Positions 15,710 to 24,776 are shown, counted from the stretch's first letter. The stretch is DNA of 64,000 nucleotides from Aureimonas altamirensis (GCF_023702225.1 NZ_JAMQCO010000002.1:334326-398325); one strand, 5' to 3'. Numbers and translations: made by a program. The notes: generated by a model from the letters alone, not told the origin.

Positions 15710-18256
15710 TCAGGCGTTCTGGTCGCGATCGGAGATCACCAGCGGCCGACGGGCATGCTGACGCAACAGGATCGAGCGGGCGGTTTCGAACTCCTGCTCG
15801 ATCCTTTCCACGACGCCGGGCCCGGCCTCGACCAACTCCTCAGACGATTTCGGACGCCAGCTCCGGCACGATTCCGCCACGCGGAGGACGCCGATATTGC
15901 CCGCGCCGCTTTGCAGCGCATGCGCCTTTTCCGCGTATCCCGCCACATCGCCCGCGGCGACGACCTCGCGCAGTTCCAGCAGCAGAGCGCTGCCGTCGGT
16001 CAGGAAGTCGGATATGACCGCCGCCACGAAGGCCGGGCCGCCGAGCGTTTCGAGGTTCTTCAGCATGGCGGTGTCGACATGCTGGTCGCCTTCGGCCGCG
16101 CGCGTTAACGGCGCGTCGGTCTCGCTTACGAGCTTCAACTCCGCCGCAGGCCTGCGATCGCCTTCCCATGCGGCACCGTCGCCGTGCTCGGCAAATAGAA
16201 GGTCGATCTGCTCGAGCAAGGCGGGTCCGTTGACCGGCTTCGTCAGGCAGGCGTCCATACCGGCCTGCACCGCGCGGTCGCTTGCCGCCTTGGTTGCATC
16301 CGCGGTCAGGCCGACGATCGGCAGATGCGGCCGGCCGAGTGACATCATCCGAAACAGCTTCGTCGACTCCACCCCGTCCATGCCCGGCATGTTCAGGTCC
16401 ATCAGAACGAAATCGATGCCCCCCGCCTCCATGGCATCGAGTGCCTCTTCGCCATTGCCGACTACCTTGACGTAGTGCCCCCCCGCCTCGAGTATCCGGC
16501 TGATGACCTTCTGGTTGACGCGGTTGTCGTCGGCCAAAAGGATCCGCAGCCCCTTCTCGCGGCGCACGATGGTGGAATGGCTGCCCGATGCGGTTTCCGT
16601 AGCCCGCCTTATCAATCGCATCGCGTGCATGAGATCCTCCCCGAAACGCTCCTCGCCCACGATGCAGGGAACGATGTGCCTGATAGAGGCCGCCGGAAGC
16701 CCGTCGGCCCGGCGGGTCAAACCGAATATGCCTGTCGGGGCCGCCGTCCTGAGCTGAGCAACGAACTGCGCCGGATCCGCCCCTTCCGGCCAGCCGGGCT
16801 CCATCTCCACAAGCAGCACCACGCGGTGCCGGATCTCGTCCGGGGCCGGCAGCACGACCTGCGTTACTGCCTGTTCCACCGTCCCCGCAATTACGGCAAT
16901 ACCGCTGTGGCGCTGTATCACGGCCGGCACCTCGCCGCCATAGACATGCGACGGATCCAGAAGGATCACCTTCGTCTCGGACAGGAGCGAGCCGGCGGGC
17001 GCCTCCGCCTCTGCCGCCTTGCGGACGGGAATACGCACCCGGAACAGGCTGCCCTCGCCAGGGCGACTGCATACCTCGATATGGCCGCGCTGCAGGTCCA
17101 CCAGTTCCCGCACGATGGCCAGGCCCAGCCCCGTGCCTCCGAAGCGGTTGAGAATGGTCGCGTTGGCCTGCGTGAAACGCTTGAAGATGATCGCCTGTTC
17201 GTCATCGGTCATGCCGATGCCGGTATCTTCCACTTCGAACAGCAGCGACGGACCGCCCTTGCCGTCGACATAGTCCACGGACAAGGTCACGGAGCCGGTC
17301 TCGGTGAACTTGATCGCATTGCCCACTAGGTTGATGAGAACCTCGCGCATGCGCCTTTCGTCCGCGGTCAGCAGCGCAGGGGTGCGTGCGGTGGCGAACA
17401 GATGGAACTCGATGTCCTTCGCCCTCGCCTGCACGGCGCCGACGTCGCGCACCCCCGCCAGAAGCTCCAGCGGATCGAAAGTGACCGGGGCCAGCTGCAA
17501 ACGGCCGGATTCGATACTGGAAAGATCGAGAAGATCGTTGATCTGCGACAGCAGCGCGCTGGAGGCGACGCGGATCGTGTCCACCATGTCGCGCTGGTCG
17601 CGCCGGAGCGTGGTATCGACGAGCAGGTCGGTGGACCCCATGATGGCGTTGAGCGGCGTTCGCAATTCGTGGCTGACACTGGTCAGGAAGGCCGATTTTG
17701 CGCGGTTGGCCTGCTCCGCCGCTTCCTTGGCGCGGGACAGGCTTCGGATCAGCGTTGCGGCATAGAGCGGCAGGATGACGATGCCGCCAAGCAGGCCACC
17801 CGACAGAAGCGGCTGGCCCTGCCAGTAGGGCGAGCTCAGTATGACCGTCAGGAAGCCGAGCGTGCCGACGACCGTCGCCGAATAGAGATAGGCCTCGCCA
17901 TAGCGGAAGCCGTTGCCGAGGATGATCCAGTAATAGAACGGGTAGAGAATGGCGACGGAGCCCTGCCCGATGGCGAGGCCGAACGACAGGAGCACAAGGT
18001 CGACGGCCATGGCGACGACGCGCCGGACATTGGATATCCCCGGTCGCCATACGAGATGCGCCAGAAGAAGCGTGGCCGAGACCATGTAGATCACGGCGAT
18101 CAGACGCGCCGCGAAGGCTGTCTCTCCGCCGGGCATGAAGAACAGCGTGAAGACCAGGATCGCCAGGGAAATTACGGCACGGTTGAGCGTGATCTCGTGT
18201 TCGCGATCTGGGCGCCTGCGAAACCAGGCCACCCATTCTTTGATAATCACACCCAA
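15710..18256 (-). CDS. rpfC: RpfC-type hybrid sensor histidine kinase (DSF receptor-like)
   Basis: This 848-residue inner-membrane hybrid kinase should sense DSF and start a phosphorelay. A short cytoplasmic N-terminus with PDREH (D17, E19, H20) precedes several membrane helices (about 25-170). HisKA follows with H196 in SVSHELRTPLN, then HATPase with DTGIGM and GGTGLGLAI, a degenerate receiver-like stretch (about 425-560), a receiver with D620 in LMDLNMPGMDG and K672 in TKPV, and an HPt domain with H779 in KAHALQSGAGNIG. The sensor region matches Xanthomonas RpfC closely, including GNGFRYG and SSPYWQGQP. D17 and E19 fall where residues reported to matter for DSF sensing lie. The start is TTG at 18256; a GTG six bases on is possible but would shift that register. 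Confidence 0.87.
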   Translation of the reverse strand: MGVIIKEWVAWFRRRPDREHEITLNRAVISLAILVFTLFFMPGGETAFAARLIAVIYMVSATLLLAHLVWRPGISNVRRVVAMAVDLVLLSFGLAIGQGSVAILYPFYYWIILGNGFRYGEAYLYSATVVGTLGFLTVILSSPYWQGQPLLSGGLLGGIVILPLYAATLIRSLSRAKEAAEQANRAKSAFLTSVSHELRTPLNAIMGSTDLLVDTTLRRDQRDMVDTIRVASSALLSQINDLLDLSSIESGRLQLAPVTFDPLELLAGVRDVGAVQARAKDIEFHLFATARTPALLTADERRMREVLINLVGNAIKFTETGSVTLSVDYVDGKGGPSLLFEVEDTGIGMTDDEQAIIFKRFTQANATILNRFGGTGLGLAIVRELVDLQRGHIEVCSRPGEGSLFRVRIPVRKAAEAEAPAGSLLSETKVILLDPSHVYGGEVPAVIQRHSGIAVIAGTVEQAVTQVVLPAPDEIRHRVVLLVEMEPGWPEGADPAQFVAQLRTAAPTGIFGLTRRADGLPAASIRHIVPCIVGEERFGEDLMHAMRLIRRATETASGSHSTIVRREKGLRILLADDNRVNQKVISRILEAGGHYVKVVGNGEEALDAMEAGGIDFVLMDLNMPGMDGVESTKLFRMMSLGRPHLPIVGLTADATKAASDRAVQAGMDACLTKPVNGPALLEQIDLLFAEHGDGAAWEGDRRPAAELKLVSETDAPLTRAAEGDQHVDTAMLKNLETLGGPAFVAAVISDFLTDGSALLLELREVVAAGDVAGYAEKAHALQSGAGNIGVLRVAESCRSWRPKSSEELVEAGPGVVERIEQEFETARSILLRQHARRPLVISDRDQNA

Positions 18257-18296
18257 AGCTCGTTCTGATCCGCCGTTAAGCCGTTCTGCTTCGTTT

Positions 18297-20447
18297 CTAG
18301 GCGGCGTTGCCGACCGCCTGCCTGTTGTCGAGCAGCGCCCTCAGGCAGGCATCCGCCGCCACCGGACGCCCGAGATAGAAGCCCTGCGCGAGTTCGCATC
18401 CTTCATCCTTGAGGAAGGCGAGCTGTTCGGCGGTTTCGACACCCTCGGCGACCACCTGCAGCTTGAGACCGTGAGCCAGCCTGATGATCGCACGCACGAT
18501 GGCGGCGTCCGCCTCGCTGCCCGGAATGGCGCTCAGGAATCCGCGATCGATCTTGATGGCGTCGATCGGCAGCATCTTGACCCGCAGCAGCGACGAGTAT
18601 CCGGTTCCGAAATCGTCCAGCGTCAGCCTGATACCCATGTTGTGCAACACGGCCAGGCGTGGCGACGGATTCTGCACCGGATCGAAGAACGTGTTCTCGG
18701 TCAGCTCCAGTTCCAGATTTGACGAAGGCAACCCGGTGTCTGCCAGGACGCGCGACACCATCTTCGGTATGTCGTCGTAGTTGAACTGTACCGGCGCCAG
18801 GTTGACGGCCATGGTAAGGCTTTCGAAGCCCATCGACCGCCACTCCTGGGCCTGGCGGCACGCCTCTCGCAGGACCCAGTCGGAAATGGGCGCGATCAAC
18901 CCCGTCTCTTCGGCGACGCTGAGGAACTCGGCGGGCGACAGGAGCCCGCGTTGCGGATGCTGCCAGCGGATCAGCGCTTCCACCCCGGAAATGCGACGCG
19001 AAGCGATATCGACCTGCGGCTGGTAATGCAGCACGAACTCGCCCCGCGCCAGCGCATCGCGCATGGCCGCCTCGAGCAGGGAGGACTCCTTGATGCGGGC
19101 CCGCAGGTCCGCGGCAAAGACGCTGTACCGGTTACGGCCTTCGGATTTGGCCTGATACATCGCCAGATCGGCATTCTTGAGGATCTCGTTCACGTCCTGG
19201 CCATGCGGGCCGATCAACGCGATGCCAAGGCTTGCCGTGGCGTTGACCCTGTGCCGGGCAACGTCGATCGGGTCGGAGAGCGTGGATACGATACGGCGGG
19301 CCAGCGCTTCCGCTTCCGACACGTCGGAGATCCCCTCCTGCAGGAAGGCGAACTCGTCGCCGCCGAGGCGGGACAGGGTCGTGTTCTCGTCGATCAGGAG
19401 TTTCAGCCGCTGGGCGATCGACTGGAGCAGCTGATCGCCGACATAATGGCCGAGCGTATCGTTGACGGTCTTGAAGCGGTCGATATCCAGCAGATGCAGC
19501 GCATGCATGCGCCCCGGCCGCGCCGGCTCCAGAAGCAGCGACTGCACCCGGTTCGACAGATAGGTCCGGTTGGGAAGGCCCGTCAGCCCGTCATGAAGGG
19601 CCAACTCGCGCAGACGCTCGTGCGCCATCTTCTGCTCGCTGACATCGAGCGAAGAGGTCAGGACGCCGACGACCTTGCTGTTGGCATCCATCAGCGGCGA
19701 CTTCGTCGTCAGGAAGTAGCGCTCGCTCCCCTCGGGAGATCGGATCGCCTCCTCATAGGCGGGGTGCGGCAGGCCGCGGGTCAGCACGCTGCGCTCCACC
19801 TGCCGGAGCCGGGCCACGTCAGTGCCCGCAAGCAGCGTCTCTGCGGGAAGGCCGACACAGGCAGCCGGATCGCGGCCCGAATAGACGGCAAACATCGCGT
19901 TCACGAAGACGCATCGTCCATCGCGATCGGTGGCGCTTATCAGTGCCGGCACCGTATCGATCACCTGCGCAAGCTGCTCGCGACTGTCGCGCACGGCGAT
20001 CTGGCGGAAGTACTCGCTGTCCAGCAACCGGCGCTCCAGCGCCTGCGCCTTCAGCTTCACGCTCTGCTGCTGGCGGCGGAACTTCAGGAAGTTGCGCGCC
20101 CGGCTGACGAACTCCTCGTGGTTGACGGGCGTCTGCAGGAAGTCGGTTGCGCCCGCCTCCAGGGCCATGAGGCGGAAACTGAGATCCTCGTAGGCTGTCA
20201 GAACGATGATGGGCACGTCGGCGGAATTGGGCATGTCGCGCAGGCGACGGGTCAACTGGGCGCCGTCCATCCCCGGCATCTTGTAGTCCGTGATGATGAG
20301 GTCCGGCTCGCCCTCTTCGAGCCAGTCGAGCATCCGGAAGGGGCTTGCGAAGGTTTTGACGTTGACGTCCTCCCCCGCCAGCTTCGACAGACGAGAGTAT
20401 ATCCTTTGGTTGCTGCCTTGATCATCAACAACGACTATCAATGACAT
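18297..20447 (-). CDS. Response regulator with REC-PAS-GGDEF-EAL architecture (c-di-GMP turnover)
   Basis: This 716-residue cytoplasmic protein is the probable output of the RpfC-like kinase. The receiver (1-120) has D54 in ITDYKMPGMDG and resembles the RpfG receiver, including the trailing KFRRQQQSVKLKAQALERR helix. The usual switch lysine is replaced by threonine (DFLQTPV). A PAS domain spans about 155-270. GGDEF lies at 362-366 with no RxxD inhibitory site five residues before it. EAL is at 490-492, with LELTEN, DDFGTGYSS, KIDRGF and VAEGVET, so both synthesis and hydrolysis motifs are intact. The start at 20447 follows GAGGCG; the frame is open to 20516. It sits 40 bp upstream of the kinase gene on the same strand. 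Confidence 0.9.
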   Translation of the reverse strand: MSLIVVVDDQGSNQRIYSRLSKLAGEDVNVKTFASPFRMLDWLEEGEPDLIITDYKMPGMDGAQLTRRLRDMPNSADVPIIVLTAYEDLSFRLMALEAGATDFLQTPVNHEEFVSRARNFLKFRRQQQSVKLKAQALERRLLDSEYFRQIAVRDSREQLAQVIDTVPALISATDRDGRCVFVNAMFAVYSGRDPAACVGLPAETLLAGTDVARLRQVERSVLTRGLPHPAYEEAIRSPEGSERYFLTTKSPLMDANSKVVGVLTSSLDVSEQKMAHERLRELALHDGLTGLPNRTYLSNRVQSLLLEPARPGRMHALHLLDIDRFKTVNDTLGHYVGDQLLQSIAQRLKLLIDENTTLSRLGGDEFAFLQEGISDVSEAEALARRIVSTLSDPIDVARHRVNATASLGIALIGPHGQDVNEILKNADLAMYQAKSEGRNRYSVFAADLRARIKESSLLEAAMRDALARGEFVLHYQPQVDIASRRISGVEALIRWQHPQRGLLSPAEFLSVAEETGLIAPISDWVLREACRQAQEWRSMGFESLTMAVNLAPVQFNYDDIPKMVSRVLADTGLPSSNLELELTENTFFDPVQNPSPRLAVLHNMGIRLTLDDFGTGYSSLLRVKMLPIDAIKIDRGFLSAIPGSEADAAIVRAIIRLAHGLKLQVVAEGVETAEQLAFLKDEGCELAQGFYLGRPVAADACLRALLDNRQAVGNAA

Positions 20448-20593
20448 GAGTGCGAACGCCTCGTTAAACCGCTCCGACAGTCCGGAGTGCTGTTTCGGCA
20501 CCGGTAAAGGGGCCAAGTAAAAACTTACTTTACAGTTTCGGCCAAAGGAAGGAAAACGGAATTACAGGCGGTGGGACACGTCCGAAACGGCTC

Positions 20594-21781
20594 TCACGCA
20601 AGGTCCGTCGCCATCGCGACCTTGCCCTTGCCGCTCCTCTTGGCAGCATAGAGCGCACTGTCGGCTGCCCGCAGGAGCGGTTTGAGATCGACCTTGTCGG
20701 CCGCATCGGGCCGCGCGAAGGCGATGCCGATGCTGACGCCGAGGGAACGGATGTCCTGGCCCGCGACATCGTAGGGTGCATGCAGATCCTGCATCAGGCG
20801 GGCGGCCAGCCTGTCGGCCGATGCCTCGTCGTCGCAAAGGCAGACGAAGACGAACTCGTCGCCCCCGATGCGCGCCGCCCCCGCTTCGGCCGAACAGTGG
20901 ACCTGGAGACGGTCCGCGGCGGCGCTCAGGACGGCATCGCCGACATCGTGGCCGAAGCCGTCATTGACCGCCTTGAACCCGTCGAGGTCCATGTACATGA
21001 AGGCCACCAGCCGTCCGGATCCCTCCGCCCTGATGGCGATACGACGCAACTCTGCGACCAGACCCACACGGTTGAGCAGGCCGGTCAACGCGTCGTGGCG
21101 GGACAGGAGCGCGTGCTGCCGCTCCGCCATCATCGTCGTCACGAGGATCGATTTCAGAACATAGGCGGCGCGGCACATGCTGAAGATATAGAAGGGAATC
21201 TGCACCAGCCCGAGCAGCAACAGCGGCTCGCCGGTAAAGGGCAAGGCAAGGCAGGCCGGCCCGAACGCCAGCACCATCATGGCCGAGGCCAGGCGCGGCG
21301 TGCCGAAGTTGCGGATGCAGATCCCGCCGATCATGGCGGCGGACGACATCATCGCCATGGTGGACGCCACCCAATCGCCGGACAGGAGGCATATGAAACT
21401 GCCGTAACCGACGCTGGCCGCCCAGGCGAGCGCCAGCATCATCATGCCATCCGTGTTGGTTTCGCGGCCGAGCTGCGCCAGCCGCCTGGACCGGACAAGC
21501 AGGTAGACGCGGGCAAGGCAGATGAGGATCTCGATGCACACCCAGACATAGAAGCGGGGAGCATCGATCCGGATCGCGATGAACGTGGCGACGAGGATGG
21601 TGTTGGCGACCCCGCCCACGAAGATCGGCAGGGTGCCGTAGAGCCCGCTGAACAGGCGGCCCCTGACTTCGAAAGGCGCGTCCTCGGAAATATGGCCCAG
21701 CCACCTGCCCAGTGCGGTCTTGGGAAGGGAGTAGCCCCTGAAGGCAGTCGAAGCCCGGTCGTTCTTCAAGCGGCTCCCCAT
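20594..21781 (-). CDS. Membrane-bound diguanylate cyclase (GGDEF protein)
   Basis: The 395-residue protein has an N-terminal membrane region of about five to six helices (roughly 45-205) and a C-terminal GGDEF domain. The active-site loop is canonical (RIGGDEFVFV, 306-310), as are LSRHDALTGLLNRVG and MDLDGFKAVNDGFGH. No RxxD inhibitory site is present. It should make c-di-GMP in response to an unidentified signal. It lies 146 bp upstream of the REC-GGDEF-EAL gene on the same strand and may share its transcript. Confidence 0.9.
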   Translation of the reverse strand: MGSRLKNDRASTAFRGYSLPKTALGRWLGHISEDAPFEVRGRLFSGLYGTLPIFVGGVANTILVATFIAIRIDAPRFYVWVCIEILICLARVYLLVRSRRLAQLGRETNTDGMMMLALAWAASVGYGSFICLLSGDWVASTMAMMSSAAMIGGICIRNFGTPRLASAMMVLAFGPACLALPFTGEPLLLLGLVQIPFYIFSMCRAAYVLKSILVTTMMAERQHALLSRHDALTGLLNRVGLVAELRRIAIRAEGSGRLVAFMYMDLDGFKAVNDGFGHDVGDAVLSAAADRLQVHCSAEAGAARIGGDEFVFVCLCDDEASADRLAARLMQDLHAPYDVAGQDIRSLGVSIGIAFARPDAADKVDLKPLLRAADSALYAAKRSGKGKVAMATDLA

Positions 21782-21848
21782 CCGGCTATGCTCGTTCCCC
21801 TCAATACCGCAATCGGGGCTCGCCTACCAACCGGCACGGGACGAATCA

Positions 21849-22406
21849 TCAGAAACCGATCGTTTCCTCGAACCTGTCCCAGGAACTGTACATTTCATAG
21901 CGGCCGATACCCGGGATCGGAACGTGCCCGTAATAGGGAGAAAGCTGGAACTCGGAGAAGAATTCGCTCTTGCCGGCGACGGCCCCGACATAGACCGCCG
22001 ACGCGAGCCCAGTCCGGTTTGCGCCGTGTTCGCAGTGGATCAGCAACGGCTTCTCCGCATCCCGCATGATGGCGGCAAGCTGCTGCAACGTTGCGACGGG
22101 CACCTCGTGTGCCGAGCTGATCGGGAAATCGACCATGTCGACATCGTTGCGCGCGGCCGCCGAACTGGCCTCGGCGTACCAGCCCTCATGTGCCTCGTCG
22201 CGCAGGTTGATGATGGTGCGCACACCGTAAACGCGCACCATCTCGTCTATGTCCTCGCCGTCCGGCTGAGCGGAACGGTAGAGCTGCCCCGGCAGGACTT
22301 CATGGAAGTTGCCGGTCATCTGGCCGAGCGCCATGTGGATGCCCGTGATGGCCGGAATGGCAAGCACCGCAAGTACCGCGATGGTCGTCCGCTTATGCCT
22401 GACCAT
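21849..22406 (-). CDS. Membrane-anchored or periplasmic dual-specificity/tyrosine phosphatase
   Basis: This 185-residue protein has an N-terminal signal or anchor (KRTTIAVLAVLAIPAITGI) and a cysteine-phosphatase fold with the P-loop IHCEHGANRTG (C-x5-R). A likely acid-loop or substrate segment lies in LYRSAQPDGED. Similar proteins in rhizobia are linked to envelope or exopolysaccharide phosphoregulation, but no kinase partner is nearby. The start follows AGGGATG. Confidence 0.85.
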   Translation of the reverse strand: MVRHKRTTIAVLAVLAIPAITGIHMALGQMTGNFHEVLPGQLYRSAQPDGEDIDEMVRVYGVRTIINLRDEAHEGWYAEASSAAARNDVDMVDFPISSAHEVPVATLQQLAAIMRDAEKPLLIHCEHGANRTGLASAVYVGAVAGKSEFFSEFQLSPYYGHVPIPGIGRYEMYSSWDRFEETIGF

Positions 22407-22461
22407 GAGACATCCCTGAAACTCGAACCCGCTTGGACACCCTGCAGCGTCAATCCGGCGA

Positions 22462-23046
22462 TTATCGGGCCGGCCCTGCCTGGTCCTGTGTCTTGCGCTC
22501 GGATGTCCGCTCGATCCAGGCGGTGAAACGGTCCACCCAGGCCGACAGGAAATCGCGTGTCGAGGCGTCGACCACGGTGCCGTCGGCGCCGAACAGCTCC
22601 GGCTTGTAGGTGAAGTAGACTTCGGGCTGCCCCATCAACACCGTATCGACGACCGTCAGAAGACCCTTCAGCGAGTTCTGCGCCGCCGCCGTGCCGGTGG
22701 CGCCGGGCGTGGTTCCGATGACCGCAGAAGGCTTCGCGCTCCACGAATTCTTGCCATAGGGGCGCGATGCCCAGTCGATCACGTTCTTGATGGCCGGCGT
22801 GTAGGCACGGTTGTACTCGGGCGTGACGAACAGGACGGCATCCGCAGCCTCGATCTCGGCCTTCACGCGGGCAACCGCAGCGGGCACCCCGTCGGACATC
22901 AGGTCGTCATTGTACAGGGGAAGGTCGCCGATCTCGACGAAACGGAACTCCAGCTTGCCGGATGCAAGCCGGGCGATGCTTTCCGCAAATTTGCGATTGA
23001 TGGAGTCCCTGCGCAGGGATCCGTTGAAAACTGCGACGCGCTTCAT
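22462..23046 (-). CDS. NADPH-dependent FMN reductase family protein
   Basis: This 194-residue flavodoxin-fold reductase (ChrR/YieF-like) typically reduces quinones or chromate with NAD(P)H. Motifs are NGSLRRDSINRKFAE (phosphate-binding loop), VTPEYNRAYTPAIKNVIDWASRPYG and VIGTTPGATGTA. The ATG at 23046 begins the fold; the open frame upstream to 23346 is shadow sequence of the region before dhaL. A second member of the family is encoded at 41144-41722. Confidence 0.9.
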   Translation of the reverse strand: MKRVAVFNGSLRRDSINRKFAESIARLASGKLEFRFVEIGDLPLYNDDLMSDGVPAAVARVKAEIEAADAVLFVTPEYNRAYTPAIKNVIDWASRPYGKNSWSAKPSAVIGTTPGATGTAAAQNSLKGLLTVVDTVLMGQPEVYFTYKPELFGADGTVVDASTRDFLSAWVDRFTAWIERTSERKTQDQAGPAR

Positions 23047-23146
23047 GTCCGCTCCTTGGGAAGAGTCATCAGACGGCGTGTTGAAGCCGCAGGCTTGCAT
23101 CGTCAATCGAAGCCTTGGCGACACAGCGTCTTTCAACGATGAACAG

Positions 23147-23746
23147 TCAGCCGAGCCCGCGCACGATATGAAGCAGCGCAAGCTGCCCGGGATCGTCCAG
23201 CAGGGCGCTCCTTTCGGCGAACATGCGCGCACGCCCAAGCCTGCAAGGCCTGCCCTTGAACGCTTCGAGGGTCGCCTCCGCCGCTTCCACGGCCCTGCGC
23301 CGCATGCCGCCGGCATCGGAGCCGGGAAGAGCCGTGGCAATGGCATCGAGGCCGTCGAGCACCGTCTTGTCGCCGAGTTGCCCCTTGCCGCGCGCCATCA
23401 TCGCGTCGCGTGCCGCGGCGACGAGCGCAGGCACGTCATCGGCCGCGATGTCGGCCCGGCCCTTCGTGGCCTTGGCTGCCGCCATGAATCCGGTGGCGAC
23501 AAGCGTGCCGTAGGACGAGGAGGAAACGCGCTGGAATGCCTTGGCGCATTCCAGGAAGGCGAGGCCTATATCGCCCGGCAGATCCGACGCCGCCGCCGCC
23601 GCAAAGCCTTTCGAAACGGTGATGCCGAGGTCTCCGTCGCCCAGCGCCCCGTCGGCTGCGTTCAACTCCGGGGCTGCGGCCTCTGCGGCGGCCGCAACCC
23701 GGACGAGAGCATCGTGCAGCATGGCGGTATCGATTCGATCGCTCAT
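23147..23746 (-). CDS. dhaL: Dihydroxyacetone kinase subunit DhaL-like
   Basis: DhaL carries ATP or ADP and phosphorylates the ketose held by DhaK. The 199-residue length fits, as does the Mg2+-ADP aspartate cluster GALGDGDLGITVSKG and the KTVLDGLDAIATAL segment. It is the last gene of the long sugar operon, 12 bp after dhaK. No dhaM/PTS component is present, so the pair may use ATP directly. The substrate need not be dihydroxyacetone; related kinases act on erythrulose-like tetroses. Confidence 0.88.
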   Translation of the reverse strand: MSDRIDTAMLHDALVRVAAAAEAAAPELNAADGALGDGDLGITVSKGFAAAAASDLPGDIGLAFLECAKAFQRVSSSSYGTLVATGFMAAAKATKGRADIAADDVPALVAAARDAMMARGKGQLGDKTVLDGLDAIATALPGSDAGGMRRRAVEAAEATLEAFKGRPCRLGRARMFAERSALLDDPGQLALLHIVRGLG

Positions 23747-23758
23747 CGGTGCCCTCCG

Positions 23759-24757
23759 TCAACCGACACGCCAGTAGGCACACGCGGCCGGTGCGCGCAG
23801 CAGATCCTCGAGCTCGCCGTCCAGGGCCAGCGTCGTGATGGTGGCGCCCGTCATCTCCATCGATGTCGCGTAACGCCCCACCAGGGGCATGACGATCTCT
23901 ATCCCCTCGCCGTCGAACCGCTGCTTAACCCGGCGGTACATGATGTACAGCTCTTCCAGCGGGGTCGCCCCCAAGGAGTTGACGAGAACCGACGCCCGGT
24001 CGCCCCGCCCGAGCGACTGGTCGGCCAGAAGCCGGTCCACCATCTCGTCCACGATGGCGTCCGCCGCCTTCAGTGTATCGCGCCAGATGCCAGGCTCGCC
24101 GTGTATCCCCATGCCCATCTCCATCTCTTCGGGGCCCAGCTCGAAGGTCGGCTTGCCGGCCTGCGGCACGATGCAGGGCGTCAGGGCCATGCCGATGGAG
24201 CGGCAGGCATCGGCTGCCTTCCGGGCGACGCGCGTCACCTCGCCAAGGTCGGCCATCCCCTCCGCCGCCGCGCCCGCGATCTTGAAGGCATAGACCATGC
24301 CTGCAACGCCCCGGCGCTTTTCGGCCTCCTCCTTCGGCGCGGACACGATGTCGTCGGCAACGAGCACCGTGGTGGTGGCGATGTCGTTTTCCATCTCGAC
24401 CAGTTCGCCGGCCATGTCGAAATTCATGACGTCGCCGCCGTAATTGCCGTACAGGCGCAGTACGCCGGCCCCTCCGTCCGACAGGCGGATGGCGCTTGCC
24501 ATCTGTTCGGCCGACGGGCTGGCGAAGACGTCGCCGATGGCGCATGCGGTAAGGAAACCGCGGCCGACATAACCGGTAAACACCGGCAAGTGCCCCGAGC
24601 CACCGCCCGTCACGATGCCCACCCGCCCTTCGGATGCGCCGTCGGCCCGAAGGATCACGCGGGGTTCGGGCCGGGCATAAAAATCCGGATGCGCCGCGAC
24701 GAAGCCCTCCAGCATCTCGTCGACATAGGCATCGGGTGCGTTCAGGATCTTCTTCAA
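23759..24757 (-). CDS. dhaK: Dihydroxyacetone kinase subunit DhaK-like
   Basis: DhaK binds its keto-substrate covalently through a histidine. This 332-residue protein has KKILNAPDAYVDEMLEGF, TGGGSGHLPVFTGYVG, YGNYGGDVMNFDMA and the substrate histidine H219 in GMGIHGEPG, close to E. coli H218. The start is TTG at 24757: it gives the family N-terminus and lies after a GGAGG site; the ATG at 24802 is too early. It ends 12 bp before dhaL and starts 19 bp after the permease gene. Substrate is unknown. Confidence 0.9.
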   Translation of the reverse strand: MKKILNAPDAYVDEMLEGFVAAHPDFYARPEPRVILRADGASEGRVGIVTGGGSGHLPVFTGYVGRGFLTACAIGDVFASPSAEQMASAIRLSDGGAGVLRLYGNYGGDVMNFDMAGELVEMENDIATTTVLVADDIVSAPKEEAEKRRGVAGMVYAFKIAGAAAEGMADLGEVTRVARKAADACRSIGMALTPCIVPQAGKPTFELGPEEMEMGMGIHGEPGIWRDTLKAADAIVDEMVDRLLADQSLGRGDRASVLVNSLGATPLEELYIMYRRVKQRFDGEGIEIVMPLVGRYATSMEMTGATITTLALDGELEDLLRAPAACAYWRVG

Positions 24758-24776
24758 GGATGGGCCTCCCTTTCCC

